Source: Paludibacteraceae bacterium (GTDB lineage Bacteria > Bacteroidota > Bacteroidia > Bacteroidales > Paludibacteraceae). From it: a stretch of DNA of 64,000 bases. A program made the translations under genes and the position numbers. Position 1 is the first letter of the stretch. Every line of letters begins with the position of its first letter. Positions 40,714-49,965 of the stretch are shown here, piece by piece. The notes beneath the pieces were generated by a model, which worked only from the letters and a program-made list of their open reading frames with translations, was not told the DNA's origin and made no database searches. Where the stretch lies: positions 1 through 64,000 of the forward strand of contig JAFOYE010000015.1 of the NCBI GenBank assembly GCA_017391525.1, in the 5' to 3' direction.

Positions 40714-41754
40714 TTATTTATTACAATTTTTACACATTTCTAGTGGTTCCCCCTGATAAAGTAACACGCGGCGGCGCAAGGCATTGGCTTTGGTAGAATG
40801 GTATAAGTCTGCTAGCGACTGCTGCATGATATTGCCATATGCGTGACGATGCTCCTTGTCATAGCAGCAAGGTAGCACATCGCCGTTTGTGGTGATCACA
40901 CAACCAGACCAAAGGCGGAGGCATGACGCGCGATAGGCGCGGTGTAGAGTGTAGGGTGTAGAGTGTAAAGGTGAGGATTTATGAATATAGGTGCCATCGG
41001 CAGTTTTGCGGTAGCGAGAATAGCGTTCGTCGGTAGGCATTAGCGGATGACCGTGCTCAAAATTGTAGAGTTGAGCGGTTTTGAAGACCAAATGTGTGGC
41101 GCCTAACGACTTGTAGTTCTTTTTGATCCAATCCCACTCGTGCTCGTTGGTTTTGAGACGAAGTACCTGCAATTCTATACGGATACGACTATGACATTTT
41201 ATTTTTGCATTAGCAAGATATAGCAAACCCTCTAGTGCCTTGTGCAAACTGCCACCTACGCGATAGGCAGAATATGACTCTTCGGAGAAACCATCAATAG
41301 AAACGATGATACGGTTTAGTCCGCTTTTGACGAGTGCTTCTGCTATAGGTTGGGTGATCGCTTGAGCATTGGTCGAAACGATGGTGTATAGTCCCACATT
41401 ATGTGCTGCGGTTATCATCTCGGGTAATTGCTTGTTGAGCAAAGGTTCGCCTTGAAAATAGAACTGTATGGTGTGGGCGGTGGATTGGACTTGCTCCAAT
41501 ACTCTTTCAAATATAGAAAGAGGCATTAGGCGATGAGGCGAAAGGCGATTAGGCGATGAGGCGGTGCCTACCGGACATTCAGGGCAGCGAAGTTGGCAGA
41601 AATTGGCAGGTTCAACGCTTACAAAGGTAGGTAAATGACGCACACGCACTACCCCGAATAGAGATAGTGCGTAACTAGTCCAACAACGAAGTTGGTTGAG
41701 AGTCCTACTTGCAAGCAATCTTATTGACACGGCGCTCGTGACGACCACCTTCAA
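40714..41754 (-). CDS. Radical SAM/SPASM protein
   Basis: Predicted radical SAM enzyme with the cluster-binding CxxxCxxC in NFCQLRCPEC (C53, C57, C60 when counted from 41754) and a C-terminal SPASM segment CVITTNGDVLPCCYDKEHRHAYGN plus CKNCNK. The chosen start overlaps rpiB by 50 bases in another frame; internal GTG or TTG codons near 41725 may be the true start, giving about 335 residues. Two in-frame repeat arrays (41521-41563 and 40942-40969) encode low-complexity loops just after the Cys motif and just before SPASM. The substrate is unknown. Confidence 0.85.
   Translation of the reverse strand: MKVVVTSAVSIRLLASRTLNQLRCWTSYALSLFGVVRVRHLPTFVSVEPANFCQLRCPECPVGTASSPNRLSPHRLMPLSIFERVLEQVQSTAHTIQFYFQGEPLLNKQLPEMITAAHNVGLYTIVSTNAQAITQPIAEALVKSGLNRIIVSIDGFSEESYSAYRVGGSLHKALEGLLYLANAKIKCHSRIRIELQVLRLKTNEHEWDWIKKNYKSLGATHLVFKTAQLYNFEHGHPLMPTDERYSRYRKTADGTYIHKSSPLHSTPYTLHRAYRASCLRLWSGCVITTNGDVLPCCYDKEHRHAYGNIMQQSLADLYHSTKANALRRRVLLYQGEPLEMCKNCNK
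40942..40969. repeat. Heptad array GTGTAGR inside the radical SAM gene
   Basis: Four 7-base units: GTGTAGA, GTGTAGG, GTGTAGA, GTGTAAA. They encode a Ser/Thr/Pro/His-rich loop ahead of the SPASM domain. The same unit family is found between genes at 268-295. Confidence 0.88.
41521..41563. repeat. 7-8-base AGGCGAT array inside the radical SAM gene
   Basis: AGGC(A/G) starts at 41521, 41528, 41536, 41543, 41551 and 41559. The array encodes a Ser/Pro/His/Arg-rich insert just after the radical SAM Cys motif. Confidence 0.8.
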
Positions 41755-42145
41755 ACTCGGTGGTTAGGAAGATTCTTACCAATTCAAGGGCTTTCTCTGC
41801 AGAGATATAGTTAGCAGGAAGACCAAGGATATTGGCGTTATTATGTTGGCGAGCCAAAGCAGCCAAAGGTTCGTCCCAGCAGAGCGCTGCACGGATACCT
41901 TGGTGGTGGTTGCAAGTCATGGTGATGCCATTACCAGTAGAGCAGATAGCAATACCAAAATCATTGGTTCCGTCCTCTACAGAAGCAGCCATAGGGTGAG
42001 CAAAATCAGGGTAATCGCAGCTATCGGTAGAAGGACATCCGTAATCTGTTACTTGCGCACCTTGCTCTTGGAGCCATGCGATAACTGTTTGTTTGAGTGC
42101 AAAACCTGCGTGGTCGCAAGCGATGCCGAGTTTGAGATCTTTCAT
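41705..42145 (-). CDS. rpiB: Ribose-5-phosphate isomerase B
   Basis: Interconverts ribose 5-phosphate and ribulose 5-phosphate. The 146-residue protein shows LGIACDHAGFALK (6-18), DYGCPSTDSCDYPDFAHPMA (34-53), the active-site CSTGNGITMTCNHHQGIRAALC (68-89) with the catalytic Cys, and HNNANILGLPANYIS (100-114). Length and motifs are normal for RpiB. Its 3' end overlaps the radical SAM gene. Confidence 0.96.
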   Translation of the reverse strand: MKDLKLGIACDHAGFALKQTVIAWLQEQGAQVTDYGCPSTDSCDYPDFAHPMAASVEDGTNDFGIAICSTGNGITMTCNHHQGIRAALCWDEPLAALARQHNNANILGLPANYISAEKALELVRIFLTTEFEGGRHERRVNKIACK

Positions 42146-42147
42146 GT

Positions 42148-42182
42148 GAGTTATGAACTATGAGTGATGAGTTATAAGTTAA
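42148..42182. repeat. Heptad array between rpiB and the QueG-like gene
   Basis: Five 7-base units: GAGTTAT, GAACTAT, GAGTGAT, GAGTTAT, AAGTTAA. The last ones overlap the final codons and stop of the QueG-like gene at 42172. Confidence 0.85.
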
Positions 42183-42831
42183 ATGGACAAATATTCTGAC
42201 ATTCGAGGCAGTGGTGGGTGGTGTATGCAATACATTGCGTAGCATCCCAAACCGTATTGCGTAGTGCGCCCGTTGGGCAGGCTTCTAGGCATAGTTGACA
42301 GTCAGCGCAATGTTCGGATATTGGGTATTGGGTATTGGATATCGGTACTGGTTTGTTGATGACGATTTCGCCGGGATGTACCAAACTGCCGAGCGTGGGG
42401 TGAATCAGTTGGTGATTCTTGCCAATAAACCCTAATCCTGCTTCTACGCACCAACGGCGTTCTAACATAGGCGCTGAGTCGCAGAAGATATGTTGGTGAG
42501 TCTGTGATACAATGTCCTCACCAAACTCCTCTTTGAGGCGCGCTTCTAGTTTATATAGCAGCGATTTAACGGTGCGGTGGTAGTCTCTGCCTGACTTGTC
42601 AAAATGGAGTAGGCATACCACTACCGTTTGTGCTCCAGGGACTAGGACGGATGGGTCGTATCGTTTGTCGCGGTTGCGCTCAAGGTAGTCCATGTTACCA
42701 TGTAGTCCTCGGGCTAGCCACTCGTCCATAAACTGTGCATCCTGGTCTAGTCGTTGCACGGGAGCAATGCCACAATCATCAAAGCCGACTTCTATGGCCA
42801 GATCACAGATATTTTTTGATGTCAGTTTCAA
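42172..42831 (-). CDS. queG: Short QueG-like (epoxyqueuosine reductase family) iron-sulfur protein
   Basis: Related to the B12-dependent reductase that completes queuosine in tRNA. Conserved parts: GFDDCGIAPV near the start, GLHGNMDYLERNRDKRYDP, CDSAPMLERRWCVEAGLGFIGKN and two ferredoxin-type Cys groups, CADCQLCLEACP and CLECQNICP. I prefer the TTG at 42831 because the family pattern starts there; an ATG at 42873 would overlap the upstream gene by 71 bases. About 219 residues is far shorter than the usual 300-380, with a shortened segment between the clusters and no C-terminal extension. A heptad array (42320-42340) encodes a PISNTQYPIS loop. Confidence 0.75.
   Translation of the reverse strand: MKLTSKNICDLAIEVGFDDCGIAPVQRLDQDAQFMDEWLARGLHGNMDYLERNRDKRYDPSVLVPGAQTVVVCLLHFDKSGRDYHRTVKSLLYKLEARLKEEFGEDIVSQTHQHIFCDSAPMLERRWCVEAGLGFIGKNHQLIHPTLGSLVHPGEIVINKPVPISNTQYPISEHCADCQLCLEACPTGALRNTVWDATQCIAYTTHHCLECQNICPFNL
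42320..42340. repeat. Heptad array ATTGGGT inside the QueG-like gene
   Basis: Three units: ATTGGGT, ATTGGGT, ATTGGAT. They encode the loop just before the first iron-sulfur cluster motif. Confidence 0.8.
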
Positions 42832-43870
42832 GTGATTGGAAATCAGTATATCGTCCTTGAACGTTGCCTTCACGATCTAAAAGGTACAGCGTAGGAAGTG
42901 CTTGTACATTGTATGTCATGAGCACAGAAGAAGCAGTATTGTTATCTGTACGAACCGTTGTCCAAGGCAATTCTTTTACCATATCTTCCCAGGCGAATTG
43001 GTAACTATCAACAGCTACAGAGTATATGGATAATCCCTCTTTTTGGTATTTATTATAGAGTTCACGCAACTCAAGGTTATAGGCTGCGTATTGCTCTATT
43101 TGAATGGAGGAGAAATCCAATATAATCACATTGCCACGAAGGTCTGAAAGTGAACGCATATCTCCTTCGTTGTCAGGCAAAGTGATGTCAAGGAAGGTGT
43201 TCTCAGATTCCTTGACAAGTTCTTGCATGGCTAATTGTGTTCGCTGATTGCGCTCTTGCTCTAGACTCTCCAATACTTGTGTACGTAGTGCTTTTGTTCT
43301 GTAGTATTCAGGCATCTTGAGTTCGAAAGATGTAGCGACAGCTTGATACATGCGACGATCTTTGTAGTCAGACATATCCCAAATAGCTTTTCCGTCTTGC
43401 TTCAAGTAAACAGCATAGTAAGCCGCTAAAGAAACTGGATTGGCTATAATGATGTCTTGTGTGAGTGTACGCATATCATCTCGTGACGATGTGCGCGCAG
43501 CAGAACGCATCTTAGCTATCTCTAATGATGCTTGGCTTCCTGTGATATTCAATGTGTTAGGAAGATCATTAAGAGCACAGCTAACTTGTATTTGTTCGGT
43601 AGAATCTACTGCTAGTGTTAACGAGCGATTACCAATCCTAATACTATAAAAGTCAGGGAACTTTGGTGCTGGAGCTTCTAATGAGTATGTACCATCATCA
43701 TCTATTTCACAAGAATCTACAATTTGAGTTTTAGTCAAACTAGAATGCTCAAGGTATATCATTTGTTCTTGAGCCCCTTTGATTATTCCGGAAACCTCAA
43801 AAGTAGGTTCGTTGGAACAACCAATCAGAGTTAATACTCCAAGTATAAGAAGTAATTTGTTGCAGTTCAT
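42803..43870 (-). CDS. DUF4369/thioredoxin-like lipoprotein lacking the CxxC motif
   Basis: A 355-residue TlpA/ResA-type protein. The lipoprotein signal is MNCNKLLLILGVLTLIGCSN with Cys18 as lipid anchor. A DUF4369 domain follows (about 25-120) and a thioredoxin/AhpC fold from about 225 to the end. Where TlpA proteins have WCxxC after the first strand, this one reads VIILDFSSIQIEQYAAYN, with no cysteine. The cis-Pro loop (YNVQALPTLYLLD) is kept. It is therefore probably a non-redox thioredoxin-fold protein. Its 3' end overlaps the QueG-like gene. Confidence 0.85.
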   Translation of the reverse strand: MNCNKLLLILGVLTLIGCSNEPTFEVSGIIKGAQEQMIYLEHSSLTKTQIVDSCEIDDDGTYSLEAPAPKFPDFYSIRIGNRSLTLAVDSTEQIQVSCALNDLPNTLNITGSQASLEIAKMRSAARTSSRDDMRTLTQDIIIANPVSLAAYYAVYLKQDGKAIWDMSDYKDRRMYQAVATSFELKMPEYYRTKALRTQVLESLEQERNQRTQLAMQELVKESENTFLDITLPDNEGDMRSLSDLRGNVIILDFSSIQIEQYAAYNLELRELYNKYQKEGLSIYSVAVDSYQFAWEDMVKELPWTTVRTDNNTASSVLMTYNVQALPTLYLLDREGNVQGRYTDFQSLETDIKKYL

Positions 43871-43881
43871 AATCTATAGAA

Positions 43882-44478
43882 TTAACCTGCAAATACCATG
43901 GCAAGGTTAGCAAAAATCAATTTGCAAGCAATGGCGAGAACGATAATACCAAAGAATTTGCGTAGAATGTATAGCGATGTTGTTCCGAGGTATTTTTGCA
44001 GCCATTTTGTACCTATTAGAACTCCAAATAGCACTATCGTATTCAGTGTGATAGCAATGATGAGGTTCAAGATGGCATATTCAGCCGTAATAGAAAGAAC
44101 AGCAGTAAAGGCACCAGGACCTGCATACATAGGGAAAGCCAATGGAACGATAGAACCAGTACCTTCTAGACCTTCGTTCTTGAAAATGCTAACGTCCAAG
44201 ATCATCTCTAATGCCATTAAGAATATGACAAGACCACCAGCAATAGCAAAATACTCAATTTTCACACCAAATAGTTTCAAAACCCATTCACCAGCAAGTA
44301 GGAAGGTGATGAGAATCACGATTGTAGCAATAGAAACTTTTAAAGGTGAAATCTTGACACCCTTGCGCTCCATATTGAGCGTGACAGGGATATTACCTAG
44401 TGGGTCAATGATAGCAAATAAGAAAATAAATGACGATAATATTTGCCAAATATCAAATGTTTTAAAGAAATCTGACAT
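43882..44478 (-). CDS. MarC-family integral membrane protein
   Basis: A 198-residue protein with six hydrophobic helices. The opening FIFLFAIIDPLGNIPVTLNMERKG is the MarC signature, and ALEMILDV and PLAFPMYAGPGAFTAVLS are also typical. The family is of unclear function; early reports of a role in antibiotic resistance were not upheld for E. coli MarC. It is separated from the upstream M16 gene by a likely terminator. Confidence 0.93.
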   Translation of the reverse strand: MSDFFKTFDIWQILSSFIFLFAIIDPLGNIPVTLNMERKGVKISPLKVSIATIVILITFLLAGEWVLKLFGVKIEYFAIAGGLVIFLMALEMILDVSIFKNEGLEGTGSIVPLAFPMYAGPGAFTAVLSITAEYAILNLIIAITLNTIVLFGVLIGTKWLQKYLGTTSLYILRKFFGIIVLAIACKLIFANLAMVFAG

Positions 44479-44507
44479 AGTATTGTATTATAATATTCTA
44501 TTATGAA

Positions 44508-44537
44508 ACTTTCCAGACAGTTGCCTGCCTGGAAAGT
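44508..44537 (-). terminator. Terminator between the M16 gene and marC
   Basis: A 13-bp stem with one mismatch (actttccagacag / ctgcctggaaagt) and a 4-base ttgc loop, just after the M16 stop codon and followed on the minus strand by tttcat. Confidence 0.7.
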
Positions 44538-44544
44538 AAGTATT

Positions 44545-47337
44545 TTAAGGGAGCATTACTACTTCAAAGACATTACCTGCCTCAACTAGTTTTTTCAAAG
44601 TTGCTTGTACTGTTTCAGCAGTAATAGCCTCTACAGCAGCCTTGTAATCTGTAATATAGTTGATGCCATTTTTGTAATATGTGCTGATAACATCGCTCCA
44701 ATAGCCATTCTTCTCTAAGTCTTCCTCAAAGTCTTTGAGCATCGATTCTTTCTCTTTTTGGAGGTCTTTAGCCAAAGGACCATTCTCCACGATAGTCATT
44801 ACCTCTTCGTGGATGATATTCATGAGTTTCTCTTGTTTCTCAGGATCGGTATCAAACTGCATGATGAGTTGTGCGTGAGGTATAGGGTAGCGATTCATCC
44901 ATCCAGCACAACCTACACCATACGAACCACCTTCACGCTCACGGATAGACTCTAAATAGCGCGTAGAGAGAATGCGACCAATCATTTCCATATTCAAGTT
45001 GTTTGCCAAAGTGTATGGCATGTCGTATGAAGTATATTGAATACGGTTACTAGCAGTCTTTGTTTCCATTTCGCGGGTGAAGTAATTCTTTTGGATACCC
45101 ATTGCTACGCGTACGTTGTCGTCAGCAGCAGTCTCAAGCTTCTTATTGGATTTCAAACCACCTAACCATGTGCAAACTAATTTTTGGAATGCTTTGTCCT
45201 CTGGGTCAACATTACCTACGAAGATAAAGGTAAAGTCAGCAGGATTAGCGAAACGCTCTTTGTATATTTGGAGGGCTTTGTCCAAGTTAACTTGCTCTAA
45301 CAATTCCTTATCCATAATCAATGTGCGCTCAGAATAGTTGCTTCCCATCATTTGAATTGAATCAGAGAAAGCTGCTTTAGGATTCTTATTTCTATTAGCA
45401 AGTTGTGATTCGAGGATGCTCATCAATGTTTGGAATGATTCTTCGTCGCGGCGTGGAGCGGTAAAGAAGAGGTAGTTGAGTTGGAGTAATGTCTCTAAGT
45501 CTTTGACAGTACTTGCTCCATTCATACTCTCGCTATATTCACTGATTGATGGACTGAGTGAAACACGTTTACCAGTTAATGCCTTTTGCAGATCGGTTGC
45601 ACTCATATCTGCTAAACCACCTAATTCAACAACACTTGTAGCTAAAGCAGCTGAGGGAAGATCTATGGTAGCTACTAAGGAATTACCACCTTGTGAGAAT
45701 GCATAGAATAGAATCTCATCTTGCTTGAAAGTGGTTGGCTTAACTACCACACGTACACCATTAGACAATGTCCATTCAGTAGTTCCCAAGGTTTCGTTGT
45801 ATGCAGTCTTTTTGATTTTACCAGTCTTAGGTGCTTTCTCCACAAGGTTTTCGCGAAGCACCTCCTCTACAGGAGCCTCAATCTCCTCGTTCTTGACAGC
45901 AGCCAATAGTTCTATTGCTTCTGCCTCAGTAGGAAGAACGTTCTTCTCATCCTCTGGAGCTTGGAAAGAGATGACCAAGTTTTCATCTGTAACCAAACTT
46001 TGGGCGATTTGGTTGAGCATGTCCACAGAAATCATTGGCAATAGTTGTTGTACCATCTCGTACTCCCAAGCGATGCCAGGAATAGGTTCGTCGCTCAAGT
46101 AATGGCGGATGCACTCTTGTGCATACATGATGTTGCGAACTGTATTACGTTCGTTGTATGACTTCTCGTAGGCAGCTAGAGTCTCTTTCTTAACGCGATC
46201 AAGTTCTGCATTGGTAAAACCATAGCGGCGCATTTTCTCCAATTGAGTGAGCAAGTCTTTGTATGCTGCCACCTCTTGACCTTGTTTCGCCAAATATACT
46301 GCCACAAACGCATCTTTCTCTTTTACCAATTCACCGTAGTATGAACCAGCACCTACGAAGGTAGCTTCTGGTTTCATGCTGAGTTCTGACATACGGTTAT
46401 TGAACATATCGCAAACTAATTCAATAGCCAAATTTTGTACATAAGACATGTCGGTGCAACGGAATTGTTTTGGCAACTGAGGTTTCTTGAACTCCATCTC
46501 AATGCGGGTGTATTGTGCCTCTTTATCTCGCACAATAGCTACGATAGGTTCCGCGTTGTCGTCTACAGAATACAATGGACGTTCGCCACGGTTTACGCGT
46601 GCAGGTACATCTGCCCACAAAGCCTTGATCTTTGCTTCAATTTGATCTACATCAATATCACCAACCACGATAATCGCCTGGTTGTCTGGACCATACCATT
46701 TCTTGTAGTAGTCACGAAGAGCATCATAAGCAAAATTGTTGATCACAGCTGTATCACCAATCACATCGCGTTTTGCATATTGGCTGCCTGGGTATTTCAA
46801 TGGGTTGATGGCTTTCCACATACGGCGATTAGCTTGTGCACCCGTACGCCATTCTTCGCGAATCACACCACGCTCAGCATCGATCTCATCTTCTAGCAGC
46901 AACAATCCGCAAGCCCAATCGTGCATAACAAGGAGCGCAGAGTCGATGATGCCCTCGCGTGTAGTAGGAACTTCAGAGAGTCGATATACTGTCTCATCTA
47001 ATGAAGTATAAGCATTGATGTTACCACCAAAGTTTACACCAATTGATTCAAAGTATTCAATAATTCCTTTGCCAGCAAAATGCTCAGTACCATTGAAAGC
47101 CATGTGTTCCAAAAAGTGGGCCAAACCATTTTGGTGATCTTCTTCAAGAATAGCACCTACAGCTTGTGCAATATGAAACTCAGCACGTTGCTTAGGGTAT
47201 TCGTTGTGACGAATGTAATATGTCAAACCATTATCCAATTTTCCCACGCGTACTGCAGAGTCGATAGGCAGTGGTTGTTGCGCCATCGCCACTAGCGACA
47301 ACGCTAGCACTAAAGTGCTTAGAATCAATTTTTTCAT
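44545..47337 (-). CDS. M16-family zinc metallopeptidase (two-domain)
   Basis: A 930-residue secreted peptidase of the pitrilysin family. Signal peptide at 1-19. The inverted zinc motif HFLEH is at 74-78, with the second-site Glu in the ExxxxxxE segment near 150 (DEIDAERGVIREEW). The duplicated inactive M16 half occupies about 510-930, where the zinc motif is absent, which is normal. It is predicted to degrade peptides in the periplasm. It follows ftsH by 13 bases and probably shares its transcript. Confidence 0.93.
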   Translation of the reverse strand: MKKLILSTLVLALSLVAMAQQPLPIDSAVRVGKLDNGLTYYIRHNEYPKQRAEFHIAQAVGAILEEDHQNGLAHFLEHMAFNGTEHFAGKGIIEYFESIGVNFGGNINAYTSLDETVYRLSEVPTTREGIIDSALLVMHDWACGLLLLEDEIDAERGVIREEWRTGAQANRRMWKAINPLKYPGSQYAKRDVIGDTAVINNFAYDALRDYYKKWYGPDNQAIIVVGDIDVDQIEAKIKALWADVPARVNRGERPLYSVDDNAEPIVAIVRDKEAQYTRIEMEFKKPQLPKQFRCTDMSYVQNLAIELVCDMFNNRMSELSMKPEATFVGAGSYYGELVKEKDAFVAVYLAKQGQEVAAYKDLLTQLEKMRRYGFTNAELDRVKKETLAAYEKSYNERNTVRNIMYAQECIRHYLSDEPIPGIAWEYEMVQQLLPMISVDMLNQIAQSLVTDENLVISFQAPEDEKNVLPTEAEAIELLAAVKNEEIEAPVEEVLRENLVEKAPKTGKIKKTAYNETLGTTEWTLSNGVRVVVKPTTFKQDEILFYAFSQGGNSLVATIDLPSAALATSVVELGGLADMSATDLQKALTGKRVSLSPSISEYSESMNGASTVKDLETLLQLNYLFFTAPRRDEESFQTLMSILESQLANRNKNPKAAFSDSIQMMGSNYSERTLIMDKELLEQVNLDKALQIYKERFANPADFTFIFVGNVDPEDKAFQKLVCTWLGGLKSNKKLETAADDNVRVAMGIQKNYFTREMETKTASNRIQYTSYDMPYTLANNLNMEMIGRILSTRYLESIREREGGSYGVGCAGWMNRYPIPHAQLIMQFDTDPEKQEKLMNIIHEEVMTIVENGPLAKDLQKEKESMLKDFEEDLEKNGYWSDVISTYYKNGINYITDYKAAVEAITAETVQATLKKLVEAGNVFEVVMLP

Positions 47338-47350
47338 ACCTAATAATTAT

Positions 47351-49390
47351 TTAGTTTGTTTCTGTTGGGTTTGTCTGTTCAGCCTGAGTAGGAGTCTCAT
47401 CTATAGTAGGTTCTTTTACCTGCTCTTTGTTTTCTCCTTTTTGTTCTTCATTGGCAGCGATGATTTCATCTTCTCTGCTCTTCCATGGGCGTGGACCTAA
47501 TATACTCTCCACATCTTCAGATGTAATTACCTCACGATCAAGCAGTAATTCTGCTAGTTTGTTGTGACCTTCAGCATTCTCTTGAAGAATCTTCTTTGCA
47601 CGTTCCATTTGCTCGGCAATGATGGCTGCAGTCTCTGCATCTATTACTTCAGCGGTCTTATCTGAATATGGTTTCGCAAAGCCCATATCGTATTTGCCAC
47701 TTGAGTCATAATAACTGAGATTCTTCAGTTTGTCTGACATACCATAATATGCTACCATGGCATAGGCTTGTTTGGTAGCACGCTCAAGGTCATTCAATGC
47801 TCCTGTAGATGTCTGATTGAGGAATACTTCTTCAGCAGCACGACCACCCAATAATGAGCAAAGGTTATCCATGATATGATCCTTGTTGGTCAGTTGACGC
47901 TCTTCTGGTAGATACCATGCTGCACCCAATGCCATGCCACGAGGAACGATGGTCACTTTAACCAATGGGTTTCCATAGCGCAGTAACCATGAAATGGTCG
48001 CGTGACCTGCTTCGTGGAACGCTACTGAGCGTTTCTCTTCTTCAGTCATAATCTTGTTCTTGCGTTCCAAACCTCCGATGATACGGTCTACTGCGTCCAT
48101 AAAGTCTTGTTTGGTGACTTTCTTATGATTGTTGCGGGCAGCAATCAGTGCAGCCTCGTTACAAACGTTAGCAATATCAGCACCTGAGAAACCAGGGGTT
48201 TGTTTTGCTAAGAAGTTAACATCAATATTATTGTCCAATTTGATTGGTGCCAAATGTACACCGAAGATCTCTTTGCGTTCTTGCAAGTCAGGTAACTCTA
48301 CATGGATTTGACGATCAAAACGTCCCGCACGAAGCAAGGCAGAGTCTAATACATCTGCACGGTTGGTTGCTGCCAAAATGATGATACCAGAGTTGGTACC
48401 AAAGCCATCCATCTCGGTCAATAGTTGGTTCAATGTGGATTCGCGCTCATCGTTACCCCCACCCATAGCATTATTGCGACCACGAGCACGACCAATAGCA
48501 TCAATCTCATCAATAAAAATGATTGCAGGCGATTTCTCTTTCGCTTGACGGAACAAATCGCGTACACGACTAGCACCTACACCAACAAACATCTCCACAA
48601 AGTCACTACCTGACATAGAGAAGAATGGTACGTTCGCTTCACCCGCTACGGCCTTAGCTAGCAATGTTTTACCTGTTCCTGGAGGGCCTACGAGTAGAAC
48701 ACCCTTAGGTATCTTACCTCCTAGGTCGGTATATTTCTTTGGACTCTTGAGGAAGGATACGATCTCTTCCACCTCTTGCTTTGCTCCAGATAATCCTGCA
48801 ACATCTTTGAAAGTTACTTTGCCGTTTTTGTCCTTATCAAAAACTTGAGCTTTTGCTTTACCTACGTTGAAGATACCGCCAGGTCCGCCGTTAGCAGCAT
48901 TGCCAATACCGCGACTCATCCATACAAAGAAGAGAATGATGAGTAGGATAGGAAGTGCATTGATCAATAGTACGTACCATTGACTCTCTGATTCATATTT
49001 TACCTCAATGATTGCATCTTCTGCACCCTTTGAGTCATTAACTTTGTCTATGTACTTGTTGAATTCTTCTACCGTTGGTATTTGTGTTTGTATTTTACCC
49101 CCGGTCTTCTCGATTTCTTCTGTGGTTTCAAACACATCGTTATAGTGTTGTGGGTAAATCTCTGCCACAGCAGTGTTGTCATCGCGATTGACAACTACCG
49201 ATTTAACGTATCCACTGTCCAAGTGATTGGTTAGTTCTGTGTAATTAAAGTCTTTTGATCCAGCGCTCGATGGAAAGAACATTAGCACCAATAAACCAAT
49301 CATTACGCCGTAATAGACCCATGTCCATCGTGAACGCTTAGGTTTTTGATCTGGTTGATTAGGTTGTACTCTAGGCTTTTGGTTTGCCAT
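47351..49390 (-). CDS. ftsH: ATP-dependent zinc metalloprotease FtsH
   Basis: Membrane AAA+ protease for quality control. Order of parts in the 679 residues: N-terminal helix (about 25-45), periplasmic domain, second helix (about 140-160, [14 protein letters not shown]), AAA+ domain with Walker [10 protein letters not shown] (about 228-236) and Walker [13 protein letters not shown], the second region of homology, and the peptidase with HEAGH near 455. An acidic and Gln/Thr-rich tail ends the protein. It lies downstream of rsfS, the usual arrangement. Confidence 0.97.
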   Translation of the reverse strand: MANQKPRVQPNQPDQKPKRSRWTWVYYGVMIGLLVLMFFPSSAGSKDFNYTELTNHLDSGYVKSVVVNRDDNTAVAEIYPQHYNDVFETTEEIEKTGGKIQTQIPTVEEFNKYIDKVNDSKGAEDAIIEVKYESESQWYVLLINALPILLIILFFVWMSRGIGNAANGGPGGIFNVGKAKAQVFDKDKNGKVTFKDVAGLSGAKQEVEEIVSFLKSPKKYTDLGGKIPKGVLLVGPPGTGKTLLAKAVAGEANVPFFSMSGSDFVEMFVGVGASRVRDLFRQAKEKSPAIIFIDEIDAIGRARGRNNAMGGGNDERESTLNQLLTEMDGFGTNSGIIILAATNRADVLDSALLRAGRFDRQIHVELPDLQERKEIFGVHLAPIKLDNNIDVNFLAKQTPGFSGADIANVCNEAALIAARNNHKKVTKQDFMDAVDRIIGGLERKNKIMTEEEKRSVAFHEAGHATISWLLRYGNPLVKVTIVPRGMALGAAWYLPEERQLTNKDHIMDNLCSLLGGRAAEEVFLNQTSTGALNDLERATKQAYAMVAYYGMSDKLKNLSYYDSSGKYDMGFAKPYSDKTAEVIDAETAAIIAEQMERAKKILQENAEGHNKLAELLLDREVITSEDVESILGPRPWKSREDEIIAANEEQKGENKEQVKEPTIDETPTQAEQTNPTETN

Positions 49391-49425
49391 ACTTAATTAA
49401 AGTTAAAAGGTTTATACGATTTTTA

Positions 49426-49788
49426 TTATATTTCTGGAATTTCTGTGATTTTGCCATCTGCCCATAAATGCTCGATGTCATAGTAAGCACGTGGCTCGCG
49501 CTGCATGATGTGTACGAAGATGTTTCCGTAGTCCAATACAATCCATTCTGCATTGTCACGACCATCTACAAATAATGGGTGAACATGGGTTTGGGTGCGA
49601 ACAAAACTATCTACTTCATCTGCAATAGCTACTACTTGTGTATTGCTTCCACCTTCCGCAATGATAAAATACTCTGCTGGCGCAACTTCTAGTTTGCGTA
49701 AATCCACGGTTACAATTCGTTGTCCCTTACGATTTTGAATTCCCTCAATAATCGTTTCCACTAATTTTTTTGTTGATACTTGTTTCAT
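49426..49788 (-). CDS. rsfS: Ribosome silencing factor RsfS
   Basis: A 120-residue protein that binds uL14 and blocks subunit joining under nutrient limitation. Typical motifs: DLRKLEVAPAEYFIIAEGGSNTQVVAIADEVD (first part of the fold), then AEWIVLDYGNIFVHIMQREPRAYYDIEHLWAD, close to the RsfS consensus. It is the first gene of the rsfS-ftsH-M16 unit and has its own promoter at 49888-49919. Confidence 0.96.
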   Translation of the reverse strand: MKQVSTKKLVETIIEGIQNRKGQRIVTVDLRKLEVAPAEYFIIAEGGSNTQVVAIADEVDSFVRTQTHVHPLFVDGRDNAEWIVLDYGNIFVHIMQREPRAYYDIEHLWADGKITEIPEI

Positions 49789-49887
49789 TATATTTGTTTT
49801 CGTTTATTTCTACTATTAATCCTTACAAAATCCTTGCCAAATAGCCTCAAGTCTGCCATTTTGGCACACAACAAGGCAATTTGGGCA

Positions 49888-49919
49888 CAAAGGTACAAAA
49901 AAAAACGCACTTCTGCAAA
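49888..49919 (-). promoter_or_regulatory. Promoter of rsfS-ftsH-M16
   Basis: On the minus strand, TTTG (49916-49919) and TACCTTTG (49888-49895) are separated by 20 bases. The leader to the rsfS ATG (49788) is about 95 bases. Confidence 0.82.
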
Positions 49920-49965
49920 AGAAATACGTTTTTTTGTTATTTTTTGTTCTCGTTTACTTTTACTT

